Below are positions 37,904-48,330 of a DNA stretch of 64,000 nucleotides, piece after piece. The notes beneath the pieces were generated by a model. The model saw nothing but the letters and a program-made list of their open reading frames with translations, did not search any database and was not told where the DNA came from. Position numbers and translations under genes: made by a program. Within the stretch, counting starts at the first letter, position 1. Each line of letters begins with the position of its first letter. Source of the stretch: Utricularia gibba (lineage: Eukaryota; Streptophyta; Magnoliopsida; Lamiales; Lentibulariaceae); the NCBI GenBank assembly GCA_002189035.1, contig NEEC01000002.1:5603001-5667000 (forward strand), written 5' to 3'.

Positions 37904-38494
37904 AGGGGCTTTTGAAGTTGGGGGTTCGGAACATCCTTGTGGTCGGAATGCCGCCGTTCGGGTGTGTGCCGGCAGTGATCACCGTTGAGTCGGGGTTCAC
38001 TTCGACTCAGAGAACTTGCCTGGAGTGGATATCGAACGTTGCAAGAGACTACTCTCGCCAACTCCAAGCTAAAGTGGCGTCGTTTCGAGGCTACACAACC
38101 AACGTCTTGTACCTCGACATTTTTAATCCGGTGATGGAGATCATCAAACGGCCTCACCTCTACGGTAACATCTCTTTGGGAAAACCTTTTTAACTACTGT
38201 AAATAAATTGCATGCTTCCTTGGAGTAGACTCTTACCATTATAGCTTTTAGATTTTTGCATCAAGGCCTTCGTTCTGTTATGCTCCTCCAGGTTTCAACG
38301 TCGTAAACCGCGGTTGCTGTGGCGGGGAAGTCGCCGGAATCTCATTGCCCTGTAGTTTCGGAGCCCCATCGTGCAGCGATCCCTCCAAGTACGTGTTTTG
38401 GGACAGCGTACACCCGACTCAGACTGCCTATTACAAGGTCTTTCAGTCTCTGATTCCCGCTCTGGATCGTTTCATTTCGAAGTTGGTGATTTAG
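37057..38494 (+). CDS. GDSL esterase/lipase A, left copy
   Basis: Exons 37057-37315, 37391-37521, 37584-37817, 37906-38164 and 38292-38494 join to 361 residues. This is an SGNH hydrolase of the plant GDSL (APG/EXL-like) type, acting on acyl esters in the secretory pathway or wall. A signal peptide is at about 1-25. Block I is FGDSTVDSGNNN with catalytic Ser42, block III is AGSNDF (Gly172, Asn174), GMPPFGCVP follows, and block V is WDSVHPTQ with Asp332 and His335. Every catalytic element is present and the length is typical. Intron 4 ends with 40 consecutive T (37862-37901) directly before the GCAG acceptor. The gene is tail-to-tail with GDSL gene B. Confidence 0.93.
37862..37901 (+). repeat. 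Forty-base poly-T in the last intron-4 polypyrimidine tract of GDSL gene A
   Basis: A pure T40 run lies immediately before the splice acceptor. The mirrored A40 run at 58449-58488 in the other arm has the same length. Confidence 0.95.
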
Positions 38495-39539
38495 CAACCA
38501 TACTGGCAAGGAAATGGCTGTTTTTCCTGACAGCCAAGCCAAGCTGACCACACACATGGGAGTCAGCATCCCACTTCTCTGCCACTTCCCTGAGATTCTT
38601 GTTGCTGCGCAAGCCATATTTTTAGTTGTTGCACATTAGTTTATTCAAGTTCTGTTCCGTTGTATCCATTTGGACAAGTTTTTTCTGAGAATCTAAGTAC
38701 CATCTGCCTTCACTCTGTTTCATTTGCTCTGTTCATACTTTATCAGTGCACCATCTTCCAGACACTCTGTTGTTGGGTAAAATCTTGCCTAGCTGAGTAT
38801 TGCAGTGAGTTACGATCAGAACAGAAACTGCAAATTTCAACAACAGGGAAGTTAACAAGCTCAAGAAGTTGAAAGTAAAACCAAGATAAATTGCAGCAGA
38901 CTTCTAGGGTGGGAGTGTCTCCACACGTGAAGCTTCTCCTTGACCTACGGCCATTTAGTTCTCATTTCACTCAAGGGTGATTGACTGCTTATTCTCTTCA
39001 TTCCCCAAGATCCAACAAGTAGCAAAAAGAGCAAAAGTTTGTACTGAGAAAAGAAATAGGTTTGAAAAGGAGCGCCAAAGTTGTAAGAAAAACAGATCAA
39101 CTTACAGAAACACTACCCAAGAATGGGGTTCCTGGAAACACACGACTCATGTAGCAACAAATAAAAGTAAAAGCAAATATAGCGCTGTTCATAGTCAAGA
39201 GCAACTGCGAAGAAATGCAAAAATCAAAGCAAAATACGTGAGACATTTTTTAGTTCTTCCTAAATCAAATAATTGTTCTGAAAGGTGAGAAAGATGAGTG
39301 ATTGTCTTCACTTTATAACTTAATTTGACGCAAAAACAATTGAAATTCTTCCCCAGCGTCTCGTTCCATCAAACATCGTCTGTTGGTAGGATAATGTTAC
39401 ATCCAATACAAAAGAAGTTCATATGGCTTTAGAACAAATGAGCTTACATTTGCTGATTAATTAGAACGAATCAAAGAATGTATGAGACAAAGGCTCTTCA
39501 CTTGAGAGCTCAAAAAAGAAAAAAATGGATTTCAGTTCC
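38495..39539. other. Spacer between convergent GDSL genes, left arm
   Basis: Both GDSL genes end toward this 1.05-kb stretch. It has no recognisable coding region; a 103-codon frame at 38977-39288 lacks any domain and is not called. Confidence 0.5.
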
Positions 39540-40842
39540 TCAAGAGAAGGCAGTTGGTAGGGCTGTGCAGTTGAGAGCCGCCAGCGTTGGTTGAATGAGG
39601 CTTTGTTCGATCCGGACCGCGATCTCCTGCGTAAAGTGTATGCCGTCCCAAAACATATGATGCTCGGGATTCGAGCACGCGGGCACCCCCGCAGTCCCAC
39701 AGAACCTGTTGCTGCTATAGTTGTATCTGCCTCCGATCCCGCAACAAGTTTGCAGGGCAGTGTCCGCATGGCCTTCTGCAATCAGTCGCAAGTGAATATG
39801 TTAATTCTTTCCAATAAGAATCTCTTTCTGTAATAGTTGTAATAAGGGCTCATGGACTTGCCTTGATTCAGTCTGTCGAGAACTTGTATGAAGCCCTCGT
39901 CGAAGGCCCCGTAGATGAGGGTGACGTTGGGGAACTCCTGGCCCAACCTGTTGATGGCTTGGCGCAGATAGTTGTTTTTCAAAGTGATCAGCCTGTTCAC
40001 GCTGCTGAGGCATCCCAAACGATCATACGCCGTGGGATCGTTGGAGGGCAGAGCGTTCAGGATGTACGGGAAGCATCCAAGGGGAGCGCTGCCCGGAATG
40101 ACGATGAGCCTGGCACCCATTCTGATGAGCTCCTGCAAGTCAGGCGGTGGTGTTAGCATCAACAAATGCAACTTGCAGGCATGATTCGAGCAAAGAAAAT
40201 GGCTTTATGTACCCTTGTGGTCTTGATTTGTTCCCTTGTGATGGGGCCGATGAAAGACTGCGCTTCCTGAAGGGTCCTCCCTTCCATGAGGGCGTACCCG
40301 ATGTCGTTCGCTTCGAGGTCTCCCAGCAGCACCAGCGAGTTGGCTAGTCGATCCGCGATGCACTCAGATGAAGATCCGCAGACAGATTGCAGATGGGTTC
40401 TGAACCATTCGAGTTGGGCGTCGAGGGAAACTGCGTAAGGTGGAATGGTGATGCCTCTCCGGGAGAAGAAGCCGGGATCCATCACCGGACTTCTGGCAAC
40501 CGAAAAGATGACGCCGTTGCTGGAGTTGGACCTCTCCGATAGGTACGGTACGACTTCCGGGAATCCGAAGTCGAAGGCTGCGAAGTCGAAATCTACGAGA
40601 CCATCGGACCACCGCCCGTTGGGGCTGCCTGGATATGTGCGGCCGTAGGGCGGACGTGTGGCCGGAAGCGATGGTCCCCAGGGTTGCACCAGGACGGAGT
40701 TTCCGACGTCAGTGGCGCCGTCGCCGAAATGGTAAAGATAGGGAAATGGGCACACGGGATTACGATTACTCTGTGAGGAGACAAGACCAGAAACCATAGC
40801 AATAACAGCACCCAGGAGCAAGAGCCGAGACATGGAACCCAT
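39540..40842 (-). CDS. GDSL-like protein B with catalytic serine replaced by glycine, left copy
   Basis: Exons in transcript order 40842-40213, 40132-39862 and 39775-39540 give 378 residues. It belongs to the plant GDSL clade of At1g28580 and acetylajmalan esterase (hallmark PWGPSLPATRPPYGRTYPG, then GRWSDGLVDFDF). A signal peptide is at about 1-23. Block I reads FGDGATDVGN, so the nucleophile position (42) is Gly, coded GGC. Block II reads GVIFSVARS where relatives have a GVNFAV-Gly-type segment. Asp180 and the WDGIHFTQ Asp344/His347 pair remain. The frame is otherwise open, so this looks like a maintained pseudoenzyme. The second intron starts with GC (CAAG^GCAAGT). The start MGSMSRLLLL is chosen because it opens the signal peptide. 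Confidence 0.9.
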
Positions 40843-41595
40843 GTTTTGTTGTTGTTGTTGTTCTTCTTCTTCTTCTTCAAGCTGAATGATCCACTGGCTG
40901 CCCGGCGTCTGTGAATTTATAGGAATCTTAGGAATCTGGGAACGGAAAGCGTCCACTTCTTGACGTGTTGCTGAATTCAAAGTACGACATGTCCCTGGCC
41001 GCGTGTGGGTCTCTCCTCCAAGATGGAGAAATGCCTAATCTGAACAATTCAATGCCCAGATGACACTTTCTTTTCCTCATGCTCGAAATTGGCGTAACTA
41101 GGAATTGTTCTCTTTTCATAATTTACTAAATTGATTCTTTTTAATATTTAAAAATTTTAATTTGTAACCATTGTGTATTAAAATAATAAATTAAGATTCT
41201 GTTATTAAATTCAAAATTTATTAAATTGATTCAATAACTATTTAATGATTAAATAAGAGATTAATTATAAATTAACAAGAAAAATTTTAAAAATGCGCTC
41301 ATTCTTTTCGTTTTTGATGTCTGATTTTACAGAAGCTGACCTTGACAAATCATTTTGACACACAATTTGAAAAATCGCGTTCAGTAAGTGTGAACGCCCG
41401 AAATCCCTTCCTGGTATGCTCCAGTGATGGACTGGACTTTATGCAATAAGGTGGGCCTGGAATGATGTGGCTCTTTTAAAATGGGCCTTGAAGGTACAGG
41501 CCCATAACTTGCTCTCGAATCGAATGTACACCACTTCGGGCCAGCAGTAATATCCTGCGGTATCTGGGATGTGACGGAGGGTTCGACCGATCTTG
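40843..41595. promoter_or_regulatory. Divergent promoter region between GDSL gene B and the small membrane protein gene, left arm
   Basis: About 750 bp separates the two start codons. On the GDSL B side (minus strand) a TATAAA lies at 40916-40921, about 75 bp upstream of the start. It is followed by a leader with GAA repeats then CAA repeats (40844-40880), an unstructured leader type that can favour translation. The middle is AT-rich. Confidence 0.6.
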
Positions 41596-41967
41596 ATGAG
41601 CGACTCCCAGCGGAACTCCTCCTCTTCTGAGTCGGCCCAGAAAGCCTCTCCGCCGGACGTCTCGAGTGGCAGAGGGAGAGGAATTCCTCAGGGCCACCGT
41701 TATCCCAATCCGCCGGAAACGGTGAACCCTGACGCGGCGACTCTGAGAGAGCAGTGGCGATTCGCTATCAGACAGTACAGTAAATGGTATTCTCACGCGT
41801 GGGGCACTGCTATTATCGCCGGTCTCTCGTTCTTCGCCCTCGGTTGGGTGATCAAGGGTTCAAATCCTCTCCCGTCCCGCAAATCTGTTGATAGGGATCT
41901 TGGTGCTCCTTCTTCTTCCACCGGAGTTGGTGATGAACGTGAATCTCCAGTCAATCCATCCGTCTGA
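41596..41967 (+). CDS. Small single-helix membrane protein, unknown function, left copy
   Basis: A single exon of 124 codons (123 residues) starts at ATG 41596. The N-terminal half is Ser/Pro/Gly-rich and polar. The conserved-looking core is REQWRFAIRQYSKWYSHAWG followed by a helix TAIIAGLSFFALGWVI (about 68-86) and KGSNPLPS. The C-terminal tail is polar and acidic. I do not recognise a named family. The composition (GC-rich codons, aromatic patch before a single membrane span) makes it a convincing gene, perhaps of an organelle or ER membrane. An exact copy is at 54383-54754. Confidence 0.7.
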   Translation: MSDSQRNSSSSESAQKASPPDVSSGRGRGIPQGHRYPNPPETVNPDAATLREQWRFAIRQYSKWYSHAWGTAIIAGLSFFALGWVIKGSNPLPSRKSVDRDLGAPSSSTGVGDERESPVNPSV

Positions 41968-42431
41968 TCTACGGGGCTCTTCTTGAAATACCCTGGTAAA
42001 ACTGACCAAGCGATTTGCTTCGTACCTTTACCAGACCCATGTTTCAGTTATGTGAGTGCTGCATCGTACTTTCAGATAATCTGGTTCTGTATTCTTCAGG
42101 AATTCTAAGAAGCTTCTTCTTTTCTTAGTGAACTTTGAGATGCATGGATGCCGTTGGCACACCCCAACACTCCCAAAGTTGTGCTCCTTCCCCAGGCATA
42201 TCAACACCATCAAGTCCAGCTCTCCACATTTGCCTGGTCCATCCCGTCTCCTATTTGTTGGAAGCCTTCCTCAGCTGGAGAACCACAAGGGTCAATGTAG
42301 CTCTGAGGAAATAGATATGGGTGCAAGTCTGATGCGCTCAAGAACTAAAGAACTCAGCTACAGAAAAATTCTGATCATCTTCAGGCTTTCTTATGTTTTT
42401 GGGCCTTTAGTGGGCCTGCAGACATAATTCT
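41968..42431. other. 3' flank of the small membrane protein gene, left arm
   Basis: Probable 3' UTR and downstream DNA up to the copia LTR. A 99-codon frame at 42128-42427 runs into the LTR boundary and has no domain. Confidence 0.45.
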
Positions 42432-42574
42432 TGCAAGAATTATGGGACATATTTAAATTGTATCAAAAACCCTAGTTAGTGAGAGGAGCTTTTTTGGCAA
42501 AACATGTCTGCCGTTCTTGTTCTCTCATTTTCCCATTTCATTTTCAAAATTAGATTTGAACACAAAACTCTTCA
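42432..42574 (+). mobile_element. Copia 5' LTR (143 bp), left arm
   Basis: The LTR begins TGCAAGAATTATGGG and ends AAAACTCTTCA, so it has TG...CA ends. It is immediately followed by the primer-binding site. The same 143 bp recurs, inverted, at 53776-53918 and at 49523-49665; by eye all three look identical. The length is very short for a copia LTR. Confidence 0.85.
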
Positions 42575-42586
42575 TGGTATCCGAGC
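42575..42586 (+). other. Primer-binding site of the copia element (initiator tRNA-Met type), left arm
   Basis: TGGTATCCGAGC directly follows the LTR. It matches the canonical plant TGGTATCAGAGC, complementary to the 3' end of initiator tRNA-Met, with one change. The same site is at 53764-53775 in the other arm. Confidence 0.85.
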
Positions 42587-42626
42587 GATCGTTCCTGCGT
42601 GTACCTGTAAATCCACATCTTAAGTG

Positions 42627-43624
42627 ATGTCGTTCAGTGATCAGAAAAACGCTCCAGTGATTCTTGTCTTCTCTGGCGAGAACTATCATAGATGGGTTAG
42701 GAAAATAACACCTTACCTCAAGTGCAAGAAGCACTGGACAGTGATTTCCAAGGAGGTAAGTGAACCTCACCTGTCTGAAAATCCTACAGCAGCTGAACTC
42801 AAAAAGTTAGAAACTTTTGAGGAAAATAAGTATGCAGCCATCACAGCCCTACATGCCGCACTCACCGAAGAGGTATTCAACAAGATTGCTGACTGTCATA
42901 CGCCTAAGAAAATTTGGGACAAACTTCAAGAGCTCTATGGAGGTGAAGACAAAATGCAAAAATATACTCGTCGAAGTCTGATGGAAGAATTTGAGAGAAA
43001 CATTATGAAGGATTCAGAGAATCTAAAACAGTATTATGAAAGAACATCAAAGCTGGTTAATGAAATCCGAGTCTGGGAGAAGACCTCGCAGACTTCAAGG
43101 TTATAGAAAAGGCTATGATGAGCCTACCTGAAAGATTTGAAGCAAAATTGTGCACCATTGAGGTTGAAGAAAAGCTACGGAAAATTACGGGACATGAAGA
43201 ACCTATGAAATTTCCTGAGTTTATCGGTGAGTTGCAAGCCTCTGAAAAACAGATGCAAATTAGAGAAAACAGAATTACCTCTGACTTCAGTGCTGAATCT
43301 TCCATGTTCTCTAAGGCTCCCTATGCTTCAAAACCTGATGTCGGGCCCTCCAACAAGCACACTAAGTCAAATGGCTGTATTCATTGTGGAAAGAGTGGCC
43401 ATGCCTCAGAAAATTGTTGGCAGAAAAATGCTGTTCCCTGTATTCATTGCCAAAGGTTCTTTCACAAACCAAAGGTATGCTGGTATCATCCCGAAGCCCT
43501 ATGTGAGTATTGCAATGTCAAGGGACATGTGGAAAAGGTGTGCTCGATAAAGAAATCCAAAACTCCAATGATTGAGAAACCAAGGATAGAAATACTGACC
43601 AAGCTGCATCCTTTATGTATTTAG
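42627..43624 (+). pseudogene. Copia gag with zinc knuckles, frameshifted, left arm
   Basis: The frame from ATG 42627 runs as a copia gag (VFSGENYHRWVRKITPYLK, HTPKKIWDKLQELYGG, LKQYYERTSKLVNEIRV). Near 43075 it shifts; the expected continuation (LGEDLADFKVIEKAMMSLP) is in the next frame, which runs to 43624. That part has a CCHC zinc knuckle, CIHCGKSGHASENC, and a second CEYCNVKGHVEKVC. The same shift occurs in the other arm, so it predates the duplication. Confidence 0.85.
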
Positions 43625-44132
43625 GAGAACCGATGATCTCCATACTAGATGCATGTGATGCTGAATACGCCCTGATGTCTAGCATGCACAATGCAAACAG
43701 AGGCTGGTATGTTGACAGTGGAGCTACCTATCATATTTGCACAGATCTGCATATGTTCTCTGAAATGAAGGGGAGTGCAAACAGAAATGTATGGGGATCT
43801 ACTGGCCATGCAACAAAAATTCTGGGCAAGGAACAATACATCTACCAGTGTCTGGCGGCTTTTTTATCATTAACGACGTGTGCTATGCCCCTCAGGTTGT
43901 ACAGAATCTATTAAGCTTGGGACAATTACAGACTCAAGGCTTTCAAGTGGAGCTACTAAATGAAGGCATCAGAATCCTTGATCCAATAAACAACAGATGT
44001 ACAATGGTCTTGAAGCTCAATAACAATCTGTATCAAATCAAGGTAGCAAATACTCATGAAGTGGCTTTTCTGTTTCTAAACAGTCCACTCTATGGCACAA
44101 ACGTTTCAGGCATCACAGCATCAAAAATCTAA
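43615..44132 (+). pseudogene. Copia protease and pre-integrase fragment, left arm
   Basis: Contains the aspartic protease motif GWYVDSGATYHICTD and a pre-integrase stretch (CYAPQVVQNLLSLGQL, ILDPINNRCTM). One G is missing at 43830-43831 compared with the other arm (two versus three G), so the frame shifts after ILGK. The coding stops at 44132 and a hAT fossil follows; integrase, RT and RNase H are absent. Confidence 0.85.
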
Positions 44133-44189
44133 AAACATTTCATGAGACAAACTTATCAAATCTATTATTTTACACAATTATCCTATAAA

Positions 44190-46250
44190 TATGTTGGATC
44201 ATGTGGGCTTTAGAAGATTTTGTTATTCTTTAAACCCTACATTTAATATGATATCTAGACATTCTCTTAGAAGGGATATCATGAATATGTATGTAAATTT
44301 CAAACCTAACTACTATTTGATGTTAAAAAAATGAACGATTGCATTGTTATTACTATTGACATGTTGACATCAAATAATAGTAAAAGAGGATTCATGGCCA
44401 TTATTGGATATTTTATTGATGATAGTTGGATTTTGAAGAGTTTTCTATTAATGTTCAATTAAAATGTTTGATTTTTAAAAGCATTATATTTGACTATCTT
44501 ATTTAGTTATTTATCTTCAACATATTTGTATATGTTCCTGCATCCGTGAAGTGATGTTTGATGTATTCCTTAACTCTTTTGTGAATTGGAATATAGACAA
44601 CAAGTTTTCCATAATTAAAATGAATAATTGTTCTGCAAATGATGTTGTAGTTGCATCATTATTGAACAAACTCTCAAGAAAAGACTTACTCCTTGATGGG
44701 AATATACTACATATGTGTTGTCATGATCATTCACTGAACTTAATTGTGTAGGATGGCTTAAATATGATTAAGGAATCAATACAATGCATCCGTGAAAGTG
44801 TATTGTTCTCGAAAGCTTCATCAAAAAGGGTAGAAAAATTGGATTATACTACAAATCAGTGTAAGATTACATTTAATCAAAAATTATCATCTGATTGTAG
44901 TACATAATGGAATGCTATATCTCTAATGCTTGAGACAATCATAAATTATAGAGAAGTGTTTTCACATCTTACATATATGGATAATATGTATAAATATGTG
45001 TTTAATGATGATGATTGAGATAAAGTAGCAAAGATTTGTGATAAATTCAAAGTTTTTTATAATGCAACATTTATGTTTTTGCATACTCTTCTATGCACTT
45101 CAAATGAGTTCTTTCCCATAGTTTGTGATATAAGGATTAAGTTTGATGAATAGAAAAGAAGTGAAAACTGTATGATTTCTACTTTGGTAACAATGATGCA
45201 TGAAAAATTTTCCAAATATTGGGATTCTTGTCACTTGATTTTAAGTGTTGTAGCACTTTTGGACTCTTGATATAATATGAGACTTGTTCAATTTTATTTT
45301 CAGAAAATTTATGATAGGATCACTGTTAATTTGAAAATTGAGAAAGTGCAGAAAAATTGTTAGAAGCTATTGAAATATTATACAATTTATATTTCAAGTT
45401 CTGTACATTCATTTACAAATAAAGAAAATTATGGTTTTAACTTCATAAATGGTAATATTGGTTCATCCTCTTACTCTACGTGTTGTTCAATGCTATTATA
45501 TAATAAATTTGTGACAAATGAATTTGTTATGTATAACTCTAATGAATTAGAAATTGATTGGTACTTGAAGGAGCTGATTTTGTCATAAATGGAAAATTTC
45601 AATGTTTTTGGATGGTGGTCCATTAATCGAGATTCATATCTTATATTAAAAAATATAGCTAATGATATTTTAGCTATTCCAATATCTACCGTGGCCTTTG
45701 AATTTGCATTTACTGTGGGTATGAACATTATTATCCTTTAACATAGTAGACTTAGTGAAGATATATTGGAAGCATTAATGTGTACTCGTGTATCGTTGTA
45801 GGATGAAATTGGAGATAAATATACTTATTTTTAATATTGTATTTTTTATTTACTAACCATTCTTTTTATGTGTATTAGGTGGGAAACAATACAAAAGTTT
45901 TGATGAAAATGATGATGGAGAGAATATTGACGATGAACTTGAAAAGGTTGGAGAATACCATTTTGAAAGTTTTATTAATTAATTAAATTATGATATTTTT
46001 GAGTAACTTTAGTTTTTAAATTACTTGTTTTCTTTGAAAAATTGATTTTACATACTAATATTTTTCTATTGAGTATTTGTTTTTATTATAGATTAATGTA
46101 AAATTTTGAAATGTGATTGTCAGATCTTAGGGTTTTACCTGAAACCAAGACAAAATTACGAAATCGTACAAGAACTGTAGTTTTAGTTTCAGTTCTAGAT
46201 TCTTAAAAATTTCTGTGGGTCAGCTATGGGTCCGGTAGGAACCAAACCAA
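44190..46250 (+). pseudogene. Decayed hAT transposase nested after the copia fragment, left arm
   Basis: Shifting plus-strand frames give hAT features in order: VGFRRFCYSLNP and SRHSLRRDI (after the BED-finger position), a KRGFMAIIGYFIDD-like RNase H-fold segment near 44380-44425, NILHMCCHDHSLNLIV at 44700-44750 (the conserved CxxHxLNL region), and the C-terminal dimerisation block near 45600-45800 (FGWWSINRDSYLILKNIANDILAIP, then SRLSEDILEALMC). Stops are frequent. The end near 46120-46250 is rich in GGTTTTACC, CCGGTAGGAACC and similar words common at hAT termini. Confidence 0.75.
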
Positions 46251-46419
46251 AACCAGCCCACGTACAAGCTTAATCATAGTTTATTACGACTAAACGCATC
46301 TACATATAATGATTGGAATAATGGTTCTTGAAAGCAACCATATTGAAAATATAAAAAATAAATAAGTTCTACTAGCAATTAATTAAAATCATTCAAACCA
46401 GAAAATATCAAATTCATCA

Positions 46420-48330
46420 GACTATTCTACAAGTGGTAAATTCATTCCTCAATCTATCTTGTTGTGTATTCTTGTAAGATGCTATTGACCAATAATAGTG
46501 TGACAATATGTAGGTTCATGGTATAAGCTCTAACCTCGATAGGATACATAGGTATTAGAATCAAGAAGTCTGAAAACTTTTTCACTATTCATTTGCCACA
46601 AAACGTGCAATACATTGAGACTAATTATGAGATCATCAGCACTTACCTTCACCTTTTCAGCATAAGGACCATGCATAAGTCATTGCATTTTTTGTTTGAA
46701 TCTTTTTAAGGTACATTATCAACTTTCTTAGATTATAGGTTGCTCCAGTATTGTAAGTCATTTGCTTAAATATTTTGCTACCAAATTTTTTTGTTGAAGT
46801 TGGAAACATAATGATACAAATACCAAAAGTGAGCTAAATGACCTTCTTAAAATCCAACATAATTGCTCATAGCTATAAGCATGCCTCCAACTCTATCTGA
46901 GATTATGCTTGTCTTACCTCAACAAAAAAATTACTCATTCAGTAAATTTATAAACCAAAGATATGTATCTTTACTCTTCTCGTCAACAAATACATAGTCT
47001 AGCAATAAGATGTGACCATCTCGATCCTTAATAGTGGTTGCGAGCAACTTGTGATCATAATGTCCATATAAAAAAGTAGCATCTACTATAATAACAAGCT
47101 GGAAAAACGTGAATGCTTGAATAAAGAGACTATAGGTCCAAAAACATGATATGGATTTTATGGTTCCCTCCTACGACAATGAGAAAACAGTCCCATGAAA
47201 CCATTGTACTTGAATTAACCTACATGATTACCACAAATAATATAAGTAGTTTTTGCATTGATAATTCTCATGTTCCATAGACCAAATTAAAAGCAAGTTG
47301 AGCACAATACCATGCACGTTCATAAGTAATCTTCTTTTGATATTTTTCAAAAATACATTTTTGAGAATTTGCAATCTTCATCTCTACAACAAATAAAAGT
47401 TATTAAAAATTTAAATTATCTAAAGAAATTTAAAAAATATTTAAATTATACATCAATCTCTATGTGTAGTAATATGCATTAGTTCATATCCGATGAATAA
47501 ATCAAAAAAGTTGCGATGTTGAACTTCATCTATTATGCCATGCAAATATGTGAAACGTCATAGACCAATATTTGTCAAACTCTATCACGTGCAAATTGTA
47601 TAATCCTTAGGTGTCAATAACATTCAAAATCCATATTAGTATGAGCACATTTGCCCTTCCAGAATTCAAGCTAATTAATGGGAACAATGAATTTATATTT
47701 TCTTTTTATATGATAGTGGGCAACACAATATTGGGAATGGACTTTACTAGCAAATGCATTTTTCTTGTTCAACACATGTAACTTCTCATTGTACCACCTA
47801 TATTTACCACCATATTTAAGTTCTTTGAGCACAAAAGTGTTTACTAATTTTTTTTGGAAAGGGGGTACTCTTCCCTCACATAACATTCTAGAGAATTGTT
47901 GAGAGCAAGATTAAGGTAATCATATTGCACAAGGTGCCTCAATTATAGTCTATGGTGTTTCATCCTTGCAAATATTCTTTGAAGGGACTTTAAAATCATT
48001 ACTCGAGTCAATATCTCCACAACATCATCAAAGTTGACCACATCTTAAAAAAAATCAATGATAATATTTTCATACATTTACACTTAACATCTTTAAAATT
48101 ATCTTCTAAGGGGAATCCTTTAGTTACGTTCACACTAGGGTTGTTATCATGCCTTAAAGATAATGATAATTGAAGACTCGGAGATACATCTACAATACAA
48201 TTAATTATTATAAATATAAAAAATGGATAGTTCTTAACATATGTAATAAAACAAATACATGCATAATTGACATCCGGCATATTGTTGCAAGTCCATAAAG
48301 GAGTATGCAAACTTTCAACAAATTGATATT
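46420..48330 (-). pseudogene. Decayed MULE transposase spanning the left arm edge and the spacer
   Basis: The minus strand has a MULE transposase: an N-terminal part around 47670-48330, the core near 46980-47110 (VIIVDATFLYGHYDHKLLAT, then YVFVDEKSKDTYLWF and SIISDR), a segment near 46690-46810 (YHYVSNFNKK, NDLCMV) and a C-terminal part around 46430-46600 (PMYPIEVRAYTMN, VNSILQEYTTR). It reads straight through the arm boundary at 46687, showing that the left side is the unbroken state. Numerous stops; inactive. Confidence 0.7.

Larger units (their letters stand above)
35376..46687. repeat. Left arm of the 11.3-kb inverted duplication
   Basis: Position x in this arm pairs with about 96349-x (96350-x between about 36925 and 43831) on the opposite strand of 49662-60974. 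It spans exons 6-8 of the unknown membrane gene, GDSL gene A, GDSL gene B, the small membrane protein gene, a copia element with 5' LTR, a hAT fossil and the C-terminal part of a MULE. At its inner edge the MULE coding continues without interruption into the spacer. At its outer edge the host gene continues normally. Both edges therefore look ancestral. Confidence 0.93.
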
